Shown: positions 1 through 8,897 of the stretch, in pieces
Numbering within the stretch: the stretch's first letter is position 1
How the letters are laid out: the number at the start of each line of letters is the position of its first letter
Assembly: GCF_013376455.1 (NCBI RefSeq)
Contig: NZ_CP045504.1
Span: 620,001-684,000 of the forward strand
Reading direction: 5' to 3'
DNA length: 64,000 bases
Source: Desulfolutivibrio sulfodismutans DSM 3696
Lineage (GTDB): Bacteria > Desulfobacterota > Desulfovibrionia > Desulfovibrionales > Desulfovibrionaceae
The notes under the pieces: generated by a model
Seen by the model: the letters and a program-made list of their open reading frames with translations, nothing else
Told to the model about the DNA's origin: nothing
Databases searched by the model: none
Translations under genes and position numbers: made by a program

Positions 1-984
1 TTCGTGGACATCGACCGCGACAAGGCCAAGACCCTGGGGGTCACGGCCCAAAGCCTGGAAACGGCGCTCATGACCGCCTATGCGGCCAGACAGGTGACCA
101 ACCTGTACGCCAACACCGACACCTACAAGGTCATTGTTGAGGTGCAGCCCGAGTTCCAGCGCCGACCGGACCTGATGAACAAGCTTTACGTGCGCACCAG
201 CCAGGCCGACGACACCACCGGGGACATGAAGCTCGTGCCCTTAAACGGCATGGTCAGCATGCGCGAGGGCGTGGGACCGCTGGTGGTCAACCACACCGGC
301 CAGCTGACCTCGGTCACCATCTCCTTCAACACGGCAGGCGTCTATTCCCTGGGACAGGCAGTCACGGCCATCACCGACCTGGCCAAAAAGGAACTGCCGC
401 CCACCATCAGCTATTTCTTTGAAGGACAGGCCACGGCCTTCCAGGAATCCCTGAACAGCGTGCCCTTCCTGCTGCTTTTGGCCATCATGGTCATCTACAT
501 CATCCTGGGCGTCCTCTACGAAAGCTTCATCCATCCCCTGACCGTGCTTTCGGGCCTGCCCTCGGCGGCCCTGGGCGGCCTGGTGACGCTCCTGTTCTTC
601 GGCCGTCCCCTGGATCTGTACGGCTTCGTGGGCATCATCATGCTCATCGGCATCGTCAAGAAAAACTCCATCATGGTCATCGACTTCGCCATCGAGGCCG
701 AGAAGGAGGGCAAAACCCCCTTCGAGGCCGTGTTCGCGGGCTGCGTGGTGCGGTTTCGGCCCATCATGATGACCACCGTGGCGGCCATCGCAGGCATCAT
801 GCCCATCGCCCTGGGCTACGGCGCCGGCGGCGACGCCCGGCAGCCCGTGGGCCTGGTGGTGGCGGGGGGGCTTGTCATCTCCCAGGTCGTCACCCTGTAC
901 CTGACCCCGGTGTTTTATACCTACATGGACGAGCTCCAGCACTGGCTGACCAAACGCTCGGAGAGCCGCGCCGACGCCTCATGA
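1..984 (+). CDS. RND multidrug efflux permease, C-terminal part (5' end outside window)
   Basis: The reading frame is open from base 1, so only the last 327 residues are present. They match the C-terminal half of inner-membrane HAE1 pumps of the AcrB/MdtB type, which use the proton gradient to push drugs out through a periplasmic adaptor and an outer-membrane channel. A periplasmic porter part (residues 1-150) is followed by the usual run of membrane helices. Family motifs visible are GIVKKNSIMVIDFA, RFRPIMMTTVAA and the final GGLVISQVVTLYLTPVFY. The stop overlaps the next start (ATGA). The adaptor and outer-membrane partner would lie upstream, outside the window. Substrates cannot be told from this part. 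Confidence 0.93.
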   Translation, partial: FVDIDRDKAKTLGVTAQSLETALMTAYAARQVTNLYANTDTYKVIVEVQPEFQRRPDLMNKLYVRTSQADDTTGDMKLVPLNGMVSMREGVGPLVVNHTGQLTSVTISFNTAGVYSLGQAVTAITDLAKKELPPTISYFFEGQATAFQESLNSVPFLLLLAIMVIYIILGVLYESFIHPLTVLSGLPSAALGGLVTLLFFGRPLDLYGFVGIIMLIGIVKKNSIMVIDFAIEAEKEGKTPFEAVFAGCVVRFRPIMMTTVAAIAGIMPIALGYGAGGDARQPVGLVVAGGLVISQVVTLYLTPVFYTYMDELQHWLTKRSESRADAS

Positions 985-1919
985 TGCGTCTGGACGCGGC
1001 CCAAACCGCCAGCGCGCTGCCCTTTGACCGGCTGGCCGACGCCCTGGCCGAGGTCTTGATCCTCAAGCGGCGGGGCGGGGTTTCCGCCCCGCCCCGGCTG
1101 CACATGCCCCTGCCCGGCGGCGTGCTTTTGGTCATGCCCGCCACGGACCACCAACTGCTCATGGTCAAACGCATCACCGTGCATTCCGGCAATCCCGGCC
1201 GGGGCCTGCCCGCCATCCAGGGCGAGGTCACGGTGTCCGACGCGGCCACGGGAAAACCCCTTTTCGAACTGCATGGCCCCACGGTGACCGCCCGGCGCAC
1301 GGCGGCCCTGAGCCTTCTGGCGGCGCGCCTTCTGGCCAAAAGTCCGACCGGGCCGCTGGTGGTCGTGGGGGCGGGGGTGCAGGCCCGGACGCACGCCCTG
1401 GCCTTTCATGAGGGCCTGGGGGTGAAGGCCTGTGCCGTGTCCTCGCGCACGGCGGCCAAGGCCGAAGCCCTGGCCCAATCCTTGCGGCAGGCGGGTCTGG
1501 ACGCCAAGGCCGTGGACGCCCAAGAGCTCTCCGGGATGCTGTCCGAATCGTCTCTCGTGGTCACGGCCACCACGGCCACGGACCCGGTCATTCCGGACAG
1601 GGTTGCAGACGACGCCTTCCTGGCCGCCGTGGGATCATTTTCCCCCCGGGCGGCCGAGATTCCGGCCGGTCTGGTTCGTCGGTCGCAGGTCTACGTGGAC
1701 GATCTGAAGGCGGCGCAGGAGGAGGCGGGCGATCTCATCCGGGCCGGGGTGGACTTCGGGCGCATCACGCCCTTGGAGGATGTGGCGGACGGCGCGGCCC
1801 AAGGCCCGGACTCGGGCAAAGGACCGGTGCTATTTAAAAGCGTGGGGCACGCCCTGTTCGATCTGGCCGCCGCCCGGCTGGCCATGTGCTCTCTGTCGGC
1901 GGCTTCGCCCGCATCCTGA
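981..1919 (+). CDS. Ornithine cyclodeaminase / delta-1-pyrroline-2-carboxylate reductase family protein
   Basis: A 312-residue protein of the OCD/mu-crystallin family. It has the N-terminal substrate half and a central Rossmann nucleotide fold (VVVGAGVQARTHA near residue 120). Relatives reduce 1-pyrroline- or 1-piperideine-2-carboxylate to L-proline or L-pipecolate with NAD(P)H, or deaminate ornithine to proline; the sequence does not decide between these. Tandem ATGs at 981 and 984 both overlap the stop of the upstream pump gene, so translational coupling is likely although the functions are unrelated. The annotation as a reductase rather than a cyclodeaminase is a guess from overall appearance. 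Confidence 0.85.
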   Translation: MMRLDAAQTASALPFDRLADALAEVLILKRRGGVSAPPRLHMPLPGGVLLVMPATDHQLLMVKRITVHSGNPGRGLPAIQGEVTVSDAATGKPLFELHGPTVTARRTAALSLLAARLLAKSPTGPLVVVGAGVQARTHALAFHEGLGVKACAVSSRTAAKAEALAQSLRQAGLDAKAVDAQELSGMLSESSLVVTATTATDPVIPDRVADDAFLAAVGSFSPRAAEIPAGLVRRSQVYVDDLKAAQEEAGDLIRAGVDFGRITPLEDVADGAAQGPDSGKGPVLFKSVGHALFDLAAARLAMCSLSAASPAS

Positions 1920-1972
1920 GCGAAATTCCAGGGAGACCGCGGCCCTCGCGCCGTCCGGAAGAGGCCTTCCGG

Positions 1973-3451
1973 TCAGGCCGCCCCTGTGTTTTTTGAGGAG
2001 GCGGCCTGCGGCTTGGCCGTGCGGTCCAGCCGCCAAACCACGATCCCCAAGGCCAGCGCCGCCATGGCCAGGAAAAACAGGACCGCGTTGGTATGGCAAA
2101 AGGCGGCCACCAATTGGCCGGGAGGCACATGGGTCATGTCCGCCCGCGTGGGCATGGCCGTCATGCCCGCCACCGAGGCGGTGAATATGGCCCCGGTCAG
2201 GGGCATGCCCGTGGACTGGCCGAACACCCGGGTATAGTTGAGCAGCCCCGAGGCCACGCCCAGCCGCTCACGCGGCACGGCCCCCATGATGGCGCTGTTG
2301 TTGGGAACCTGGAACAGCCCGATGCCGATGCCCACGGGACAGTTGCGCAGGACGAATTCCCACCAGGGGGCGTCCTGGGTCAGCCCGGTCATGGCCAGAT
2401 AGCCGATGCCCACCGTGGCCAGTCCCAGGATGCTCAATCCCCGCGACCCGAAGCGGTCGGAGAGGGAGCCGGACAGCATGGCGAACACCCCCATGCACAC
2501 GGGCAGGACCATCATGATCAGCCCGACCTCCCGGGGGGAACGCCCCTGGGCCATCTGCAGGAAAAAAGGCACGATGAACCCGCCGGACAGGGAGATGAAC
2601 ACCAGAACCGACATGAGCAGGTTCAGGGAAAAGCGCAGATTGCGGAACAGGGACAAATCGATCATGGGCTGGGCCGTGCGCCGCTCCACCATAAGAAATC
2701 CCGCAAATCCGATCACGGAGAGACCCAGCAGGGACAGGGCGCCTGTCTGGTCGAAGCCCGTCTTCTGGCCCAGGGTCATTCCCAGACAGTAACAGCCCAG
2801 CGTCACGGCGGCGACGACCGCGCCGGGCACGTCGAAGCGTTGCCTGGCCTGGGAGGGGGGCAGGGCGGGCATGTATTTGGCCACAATGCGCATGGCCAAA
2901 AGCCCGATGGGCACGTTGACCAGAAAGATCCAGCGCCATCCGGCCAGATCGATGAGGATTCCCCCCACCGACGGCCCCAGGGCCAGTCCCATGGACACCG
3001 TGGCCCCCACAAAGCCGATGGCCCGGCCGCGTGTGCCGGGCGGGGCGATCTCGGTGACGATGGCGATGCCCAGGGCCTGGCTCATGGCCGCGCCCACGCC
3101 TTGCAGGGCCCGGAAGGCGATCAGCCAATGGGCGCCCGGGGCCAGCCCGCATAAAAGCGAGGAGGCGGTGAAGATGATCAGGCCGGTTGCGAAGATGCGC
3201 TTTTTGCCCATCATGTCCCCGAGCCGGGAGATGAGCAGCAGCAAGCAGGCGATGGCCACCACGTAGCTTAGGATCACCCACTGGATGGTGGCGAAATCCA
3301 CCCCGAGGCTTGCAGCCAGGGTGGGAAGCGACACGTTGACGATGCTCATGTCCAGGGTGGCCATGAGCACCATCATGTTCACCCCGAGCATGGACAGGGC
3401 CACGGAGGAGCCGATGGCGGGTTCCGGGACGGATGAGGCGTTTTCTGGCAT
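1973..3451 (-). CDS. MFS drug exporter of the DHA2 (EmrB/QacA) family
   Basis: A 492-residue membrane protein with about 14 hydrophobic helices and the DHA2 signatures: LDMSIVNVSLP in helix 1, SRLGDMMGKKR after helix 2 (motif A) and a motif C-like glycine run near GPSVGGILIDLAGWRWIF. Such proteins are proton antiporters that expel lipophilic cations or dyes. An open frame extends 26 codons upstream, but the ATG at 3451 is preceded by AAGGA at good spacing and begins MPENAS, so it is preferred. It faces away from the OsmC-like gene. Actual substrate unknown. Confidence 0.9.
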   Translation of the reverse strand: MPENASSVPEPAIGSSVALSMLGVNMMVLMATLDMSIVNVSLPTLAASLGVDFATIQWVILSYVVAIACLLLLISRLGDMMGKKRIFATGLIIFTASSLLCGLAPGAHWLIAFRALQGVGAAMSQALGIAIVTEIAPPGTRGRAIGFVGATVSMGLALGPSVGGILIDLAGWRWIFLVNVPIGLLAMRIVAKYMPALPPSQARQRFDVPGAVVAAVTLGCYCLGMTLGQKTGFDQTGALSLLGLSVIGFAGFLMVERRTAQPMIDLSLFRNLRFSLNLLMSVLVFISLSGGFIVPFFLQMAQGRSPREVGLIMMVLPVCMGVFAMLSGSLSDRFGSRGLSILGLATVGIGYLAMTGLTQDAPWWEFVLRNCPVGIGIGLFQVPNNSAIMGAVPRERLGVASGLLNYTRVFGQSTGMPLTGAIFTASVAGMTAMPTRADMTHVPPGQLVAAFCHTNAVLFFLAMAALALGIVVWRLDRTAKPQAASSKNTGAA

Positions 3452-3648
3452 GGAGAGTCCTTGGCGCGCCGGGTTTTTCCGGATGCGCGCAGAGCCGTCA
3501 TTTCTATAGTGATGCCGTCTGGGTCGCAAAGCTTTTTTTATGGGCCTTCTCGGAAATCCCGACGGCGCACGGCCTGCCGAGACGGTGGCGCGGTCCTTGC
3601 CTGGGAGGGGGGCCGACGTGTAGATTGGGGCCTGGAGGATACGCCGTT

Positions 3649-4047
3649 ATGGACAGCATGGTGATTGACGTTCGGTTCCCCGGTGGAAAAAAGGTGCTGG
3701 CGGACTTCGGCGATGTGGCCATCGCGACGGACCAGCCGGTCAAAAGCGGCGGAGAGGGGAGCGCCCCCCAGCCGTCACAGATGTTTTTCGGGGCCGTGGC
3801 CGCCTGCTCCGGCTATTATGCCCTGGCCTTTTGCCAAAATCGGTCCATCGACACCACCGGACTCGGTCTGTCGGTGCGCTGCCAGCCCGACGAGCGCACC
3901 AAGCTCGTGGGCACGGTGGAGATGGAGCTGACCCTGCCCGTGGGATTCCCGGAAAAATACCGCGAGGCCATTGTCCGGGCCGTGGAGGCCTGCTGGGTGA
4001 AAAAACACTTCGAGCATCCGCCCCTTTTTTCCGTGCGTACCCGTTGA
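3649..4047 (+). CDS. OsmC-like protein
   Basis: A 132-residue protein of the OsmC/YhfA family. The family includes thiol peroxidases that reduce organic hydroperoxides with two cysteines, and related proteins without that activity. Family features visible are the N-terminal beta strands (VRFPGGKKVLADFG), SQMFFGAVAACSGYYAL with the first conserved Cys, and the C-terminal AVEACWVKKHFEHPPLF with the second. The ATG at 3649 has GGAGG about ten bases upstream; a long in-frame extension further upstream has no such signal. Reductant and substrate are not evident. Confidence 0.85.
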   Translation: MDSMVIDVRFPGGKKVLADFGDVAIATDQPVKSGGEGSAPQPSQMFFGAVAACSGYYALAFCQNRSIDTTGLGLSVRCQPDERTKLVGTVEMELTLPVGFPEKYREAIVRAVEACWVKKHFEHPPLFSVRTR

Positions 4048-4141
4048 TTCCCGGCCTCGCCGCCGGGCTGTGGTTTCGGCTGCCGGGTATGCCAATGGCC
4101 CGTCGGGATGCCCATGATCCAACATGTCCCCGCTAAACAGC

Positions 4142-4182
4142 AAAAGGCCGCCTCCCCCGCACATCGGGGAAGACGGCCTTTT
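4142..4182. terminator. Bidirectional intrinsic terminator
   Basis: A hairpin with arms AAAAGGCCG and CGGCCTTTT around a C-rich/G-rich inner stem lies between the convergent OsmC-like gene and the chemoreceptor gene. The A-run and T-run let it serve both strands. Confidence 0.75.
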
Positions 4183-4201
4183 CCCTGGTGGATATCGTGC
4201 G

Positions 4202-6190
4202 TTACAGCCGCTCGTACGTTTGGCCCGATGTCACTGCCGGGCGGGCGCCGGAACCGGCGGATGATCCGGCGATGGACTTGGAGGTCCGGCCCGTGGGGTG
4301 GCCCCGGCTGACCCGGAAAAAGGCAATGGTGGCCTGGAGCTGCTCGGACTGACCGGCCAGTTCCTCCGAGGTGGAGGCCATTTCCTCGCTGGCCGAGGCG
4401 TTTTGCTGCACCACCTGGTCAAGCTGGCTGACGGCCTTGCTGATCTGTTCCGCCCCGGCGTTCTGCTCGACCCCTGAGGCGGCGATCTCCTCCACCAGCC
4501 CGGCCGTCCGTTTGATGTCCGGGATGAGCCGGGAGAACATGACTCCGACCTCTTCGGCCACAGCCACGCTTGTTCCGGACAATTCCCCGATCTCGGCTGC
4601 GGCCGCGCCGCTGCGTTCGGCAAGTTTTCGGACCTCGGCGGCCACCACGGCGAACCCCTTGCCGTGTTCCCCGGCCCGGGCGGCCTCGATGGCGGCATTC
4701 AGGGCCAACAGGTTGGTCTGGCGGGCGATTTCCTGGATGATGGAAATTTTTTCAGCAATGTTTTTCATGGCCATCACGGCCTTGTTCACGGCCTCGCCCC
4801 CCTGTTCGGCGTCGGAGGCGGCCTTGAGCGCGATCTGACGGGTCTTTTGGGCGCTGTCCATGTTCTGGCGCACGTTGGCTGTCATCTCTTGCATGGAGGA
4901 CGAGATTTCCTCCACCCCGGCGGCCTGTTCGCTGGCCCCCTGGGAGAGATGCTGGGCCGAGGCCGACAACTCCTCGCTGCCCGAGGCCACGTTTTCCGTG
5001 GCCGATTGCACGTCGGCCACCACCTCGCGCAGTTTTTCCACCATGTCGTTCAGGGCTCTGGCCAGCACCCCGATTTCGTCCTTCTGCTCGATGGCCAGGT
5101 TGGTGGTGAAATCGCCCTCGGCCATGGCCTGGGCGAAGGTCACCCCTTTTTGCACCGGCCCGGTGATGGCCCGGGTGATGACCACGGTCACCAGGATGCC
5201 CAGGAGCAGGGCCGCCCCCAGCCCGATGGAGGTCGTGGAGATGGCCGCATCCAGGGACGCCAGGGCCTCGGAGGCCATGGCCGTGGTGCTTTTTTCAGCC
5301 AGGGCGGCCCGGTCGGATGCCCGGTCCAGCACCCCGGAATAGGTGACGATGCGTTCCTGGATAAGCGGGGCCACGGCCTTTTGCTCGGCGAGGATGTCTC
5401 CCACGGCCTTGCGGAAGACCTCGGCCGCCGCCGTCACCGTCGCCAGTTGCTTCAGGTTTGCTTCCTGCCGGGTGACTTGCCGCAGTTCGTCCGTAAGCTG
5501 GATGACCTTGCCCGTCTGGATGCCGCAGGCCTCCAGGGCGGTGCTGTTGCTTGTGGCCTGGGCCTCCCAGGCGTCAGCCCGGATGTCCTCGCCGGCCATG
5601 AGGATAGCCATTCCACGTTCGATGCGGTCCTGGCGGATTTTGAGTTCCCCCGCTGAATCGTTGGCCGTGATCTGGCGAAGCATGGCGCTTTGCTGCTCTT
5701 TCAGGTAGGCCCCGATGCTCTCGGAAAAGCTCTGCGCCGCCTTGATCAGGGCTTCCCGGGCGGCCTTGGTGCGCTCCACGCTCTGCTGCGTCTTCTCGAC
5801 GGAGACCTCATAGGCGTCCATGGATCCGGAAATCTCCCGCAACACCTTTCCAAAAGAGTCGGCATCTCCGGAACCAGACGTGTCCTTGAGTCCGGAGAGG
5901 CCCTTTTGCATGGCCGCACGGGCCATGGCCATTTCCTTGCGGCCTTTTTCCAGCCATTCCGGCTGGAGATTCAAGCTATAACCCAGGTTGTAATACCCGG
6001 CCTGACGTTGATGGCGTTCGATGATCCCGGACAGCGACCACTCGGGAACATTGGTCTGGGCCAGAACATGGTTCTGGGTCCGGACGCCGCTCATGGAGAC
6101 AATGGATACAGCGCCCACGGCCATGGCAATGGCCAGGACCAGGGAAAATCCCAGGCCGATCTTGCCGGCTAACTTCAAATTCTTGAACAT
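4202..6190 (-). CDS. Methyl-accepting chemotaxis protein
   Basis: A 662-residue transmembrane chemoreceptor. TM1 is at about residues 10-33. A long, apparently all-helical periplasmic region follows (possibly HBM-like; no Cache motifs seen). TM2 is at about 315-340 ([17 protein letters not shown]), then HAMP, then a cytoplasmic signalling domain whose tip reads [23 protein letters not shown], the near-invariant CheA/CheW contact. It should modulate CheA autophosphorylation in response to a periplasmic ligand. The start has AAGGA upstream. The C-terminus lacks an obvious CheR-binding pentapeptide. Ligand unknown; the ABC importer next door is a possible but unproven functional neighbour. Confidence 0.95.
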   Translation of the reverse strand: MFKNLKLAGKIGLGFSLVLAIAMAVGAVSIVSMSGVRTQNHVLAQTNVPEWSLSGIIERHQRQAGYYNLGYSLNLQPEWLEKGRKEMAMARAAMQKGLSGLKDTSGSGDADSFGKVLREISGSMDAYEVSVEKTQQSVERTKAAREALIKAAQSFSESIGAYLKEQQSAMLRQITANDSAGELKIRQDRIERGMAILMAGEDIRADAWEAQATSNSTALEACGIQTGKVIQLTDELRQVTRQEANLKQLATVTAAAEVFRKAVGDILAEQKAVAPLIQERIVTYSGVLDRASDRAALAEKSTTAMASEALASLDAAISTTSIGLGAALLLGILVTVVITRAITGPVQKGVTFAQAMAEGDFTTNLAIEQKDEIGVLARALNDMVEKLREVVADVQSATENVASGSEELSASAQHLSQGASEQAAGVEEISSSMQEMTANVRQNMDSAQKTRQIALKAASDAEQGGEAVNKAVMAMKNIAEKISIIQEIARQTNLLALNAAIEAARAGEHGKGFAVVAAEVRKLAERSGAAAAEIGELSGTSVAVAEEVGVMFSRLIPDIKRTAGLVEEIAASGVEQNAGAEQISKAVSQLDQVVQQNASASEEMASTSEELAGQSEQLQATIAFFRVSRGHPTGRTSKSIAGSSAGSGARPAVTSGQTYERL

Positions 6191-6649
6191 GAGTCATTCC
6201 TTTTGACGGTGTCTGAGCCGACCTGCAGCATCATGGCTATGACAATCGGCCGGGGAAGTTGCGCCTCCCTTCCCGTGCGGCGTTGCCGGAGGTCAAAAGC
6301 AGTGCGGCGTTTTCTCGAACACTCCCGATCCGGACGACCCGAATCGGATCGGGGTGTGTCTGAGGTTCAAACCAATCACGCTCCTTCCGAAGTATCGAAA
6401 GCCTTCCGGTGACGTCAATGGGAATCCTCACAGTCAGTCGCGATACCGCATTCGGCTGTGGCCGGTTTCAGACATATTCATGGGTGATATCTTGGTATTG
6501 TTATTAAATACGAATGTATATCGCCATGCCCGGGTGTCTGTTTCCAGACGGTGCATTGGTCATGCCTTTGTCGCCAGGCCGCCCTGTGTTCGTAACACAT
6601 TCCTGCCAGTTCTTTTTATCCATCAAACCGCAACCTAAAGGAGACGGGG
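6191..6649. other. 459-bp intergenic region between divergent chemoreceptor and ABC importer genes
   Basis: No credible gene. The last 170 bases are AT-richer than the surroundings. A plausible plus-strand promoter for the importer is TTGGTA at 6492-6497 with TGTATA/TATATC at 6515-6522, leaving a leader of about 120 nt that ends in the strong AAAGGAG at 6638. No riboswitch fold was recognised. Confidence 0.4.
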
Positions 6650-7684
6650 ATGCAACGCCGCACGCACGCACTGGCAGGAATGATCCTGGGGTTTGCCGTG
6701 GCCCTGACCCTGGTGGTTTCAGGCCTGGCCCGGGCCGGGGAAATCCTGGTCTACACCGCCTTGGAGGACGACGAATATCCCGGCTATCTGGAACTCTTCA
6801 AAAAGGACCACCCGGACATCACGGTCAAGGTGGTGCGCGACTCCACGGGCATCGTCACGGCCAAGCTTCTGGCCGAGAAGGACAACCCCCAGGCCGACGT
6901 GGTCTGGGGAACGGCGGCCACCAGCCTTCTGGTGTGCGACCAAAACGGCATGCTGGAAGGCTACGCCCCGAAAAATCTGGACAAAGTGGCCAGTCAGTTC
7001 CGCGATGCGGCCAATCCGCCCCATTGGGTGGGAATCAAGGCCTGGGAAACCGGTTTTTGCGTGAACACCGTGGAGTCTGAAAAGCAGAAGCTGCCCATCC
7101 CGGCTTCCATGGCCGATCTGGTCAAGCCCGAATACAAGGGCAAGATCGTCATGCCCAACCCGGCCTCCTCGGGGACCGGCTTTTTGACCGTCTCGGCCGT
7201 GCTCCAGACCATGGGCGAAGAAAAGGGCTGGCAATTCCTGGACAAACTGCACGACAACATCGCCCAGTACACCCATTCCGGATCCAAGCCCTGCAAGATG
7301 GCCGGGGCCGGGGAATTCCCCATCGGCATCTCGTTCGGCTACCGGGGAATCATCCAGAAGCAGAAGGGTGAGCCCGTGCAGACCGTGTTCCCCGCCGACG
7401 GCTGCGGCTGGGACGTGGAGGCCAACGCCCTGGTCAAGAAGGCGGCCATCAAGCCCGAGGCCAAGGTCTTTTTGGACTGGGCGCTGGGGGCCGACGTCAT
7501 GAAGATGTACGCCAAGGTCTACCCTCTGACCGCCTATCCCACGGGTGTGGCCATCCCCGAGGGCTATCCGGCCGATCCCTTCAAGATCCTGGTGAAAAAC
7601 GACTTCCAGTGGGCGGCCAAGAACCGTGAACGCATCCTGGCCGAGTGGACCAAGCGCTACGGCAGCAAAAGCGAAGCCAAATAG
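6650..7684 (+). CDS. Periplasmic substrate-binding protein, Fe3+/2-aminoethylphosphonate importer family
   Basis: A 344-residue exported protein with a signal peptide ending ARAGEI. The mature part starts [19 protein letters not shown] and contains [25 protein letters not shown], typical of type 2 binding proteins of the FbpA/thiamine/AEP group; overall it looks most like the putative 2-aminoethylphosphonate subgroup (PhnS2). It should capture ligand in the periplasm and deliver it to the permease encoded downstream. No phosphonate-degrading gene is nearby, so Fe3+ or another small anion remains possible. Strong AAAGGAG upstream of the ATG. Confidence 0.8.
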   Translation: MQRRTHALAGMILGFAVALTLVVSGLARAGEILVYTALEDDEYPGYLELFKKDHPDITVKVVRDSTGIVTAKLLAEKDNPQADVVWGTAATSLLVCDQNGMLEGYAPKNLDKVASQFRDAANPPHWVGIKAWETGFCVNTVESEKQKLPIPASMADLVKPEYKGKIVMPNPASSGTGFLTVSAVLQTMGEEKGWQFLDKLHDNIAQYTHSGSKPCKMAGAGEFPIGISFGYRGIIQKQKGEPVQTVFPADGCGWDVEANALVKKAAIKPEAKVFLDWALGADVMKMYAKVYPLTAYPTGVAIPEGYPADPFKILVKNDFQWAAKNRERILAEWTKRYGSKSEAK

Positions 7685-7715
7685 GCCTTCCGATCCCGTT
7701 GCCTCCCCTATCACA

Positions 7716-7748
7716 GGCGCGATCCGGTCTTTCCCGTCGGATCGCGCC
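7716..7748 (+). promoter_or_regulatory. Intercistronic hairpin between binding-protein and ATPase genes
   Basis: Perfect 11-bp arms (GGCGCGATCCG at 7716-7726 and CGGATCGCGCC at 7738-7748) around an 11-nt loop, with no T-run. Such hairpins after binding-protein genes typically protect the upstream mRNA and lower expression of the membrane components. The ATPase start lies 13 bases further on. Confidence 0.6.
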
Positions 7749-7760
7749 GCCGAGGACATC

Positions 7761-8897
7761 ATGCCCCAGCGTGCCCCAGGCAAAAACGAGCCGTATCTGT
7801 TGGTGGAGAACGTCACCAAACGTTTCGGGAATTTTTACGCCCTGCGCGAGGTGGGCCTGGCGGCCTCGGCCGGGGAATTCGTGTGCATCCTGGGGCCAAG
7901 CGGCTGCGGCAAGACCACCATGCTGCGGGTGGTGGCCGGGCTGGAATCCCATGAGGCCGGGCGGGTGGTCCTGGCCGGGCGCGACGTCACCGGATTGCCC
8001 GTGTCCCGTCGCAATGTGGGCATCGTGTTCCAGTCCTACGCCCTTTTTCCCAACCTGACCGCCGCCGAGAACGTGGGTTATGGCCTGAAAAGCCGCAACG
8101 CCGCCAGGGGGGCCCGGCACGACCGGGTCAAGGAGTTGTTGCGGCTGGTAGGGCTGACGGGGCTTGGCGAGGTCTATCCAGCCAGACTCTCGGGAGGCCA
8201 GCAGCAGCGGGTGGCCCTGGCCCGGGCTATGGCCCTGTCCCCCAAGCTGCTTCTCCTGGACGAGCCCCTGTCCGCCCTGGACGCCAAGGTCCGCATCATG
8301 CTGCGCGGCGAGATACGCGCCTTGCAGCGGCGTCTGGGGGTGACCACGGTGATGGTCACCCACGACCAGGAGGAGGCCCTGACCATGGCCGACCGCATCC
8401 TGGTCATGCACGAGGGCATGGTAGTCCAGGACGGTTCGCCCCGGGACATCTACGACGCCCCGGCCACCCCCTTTGTGGCCTCGTTTATCGGGTCCATGAA
8501 TTTCATCGGCGGCGGCAAGCGCCATCCCGACGGCACCGTGTTCCTGGGCAACCGCTCCATCAGGGGGGCAAACGGCCCGAGGATCGCCCGGGGGGCAGGG
8601 GATGCGGGAGAGGTGACCCTGGCCATCCGGCCGGAGGATGTGACCCTGGCCCCACGCCTGGAAACCGGGCCGGATCTGTGGCCGGGCAAGACCCGTCATC
8701 TGGAATTTCGCGGCGGGGTCTACCGGGTGGGGCTGAGCCTGTTCGTGGGCGGCGGAGAGCGCGGGATGATCGCCGATGTCTCGGCCGAAACCGTGCGCCG
8801 GATGGAGCTGCGCGAGGACATGGGGCTCTCGGTGGGGCTGTGCCCGGATCGCATGCACGTCTATCGCCAGGAAACCCACGTTGCGGAGGGGGCATGA
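7761..8897 (+). CDS. ABC importer ATP-binding subunit (Fe3+/AEP family)
   Basis: A 378-residue ATPase with Walker A GPSGCGKTT, Q-loop in GIVFQSYALFPNLT, signature LSGGQQQRVALARA, Walker B LLLLDEPLSALD and the H-loop in VTHDQEEAL. The C-terminal 120 residues form a TOBE-type regulatory domain. It powers the permease encoded by the following gene. The ATG at 7761 has GAGG at good spacing; the open frame upstream overlaps the binding-protein gene and is not used. Its stop overlaps the permease start (ATGA). Confidence 0.9.
   Translation: MPQRAPGKNEPYLLVENVTKRFGNFYALREVGLAASAGEFVCILGPSGCGKTTMLRVVAGLESHEAGRVVLAGRDVTGLPVSRRNVGIVFQSYALFPNLTAAENVGYGLKSRNAARGARHDRVKELLRLVGLTGLGEVYPARLSGGQQQRVALARAMALSPKLLLLDEPLSALDAKVRIMLRGEIRALQRRLGVTTVMVTHDQEEALTMADRILVMHEGMVVQDGSPRDIYDAPATPFVASFIGSMNFIGGGKRHPDGTVFLGNRSIRGANGPRIARGAGDAGEVTLAIRPEDVTLAPRLETGPDLWPGKTRHLEFRGGVYRVGLSLFVGGGERGMIADVSAETVRRMELREDMGLSVGLCPDRMHVYRQETHVAEGA

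Noticed and set aside
241-942. Minus-strand open frame opposite the RND pump gene
   Set aside because: His/Asp/Gly-rich translation typical of antisense of high-GC membrane-protein genes; no start signal.
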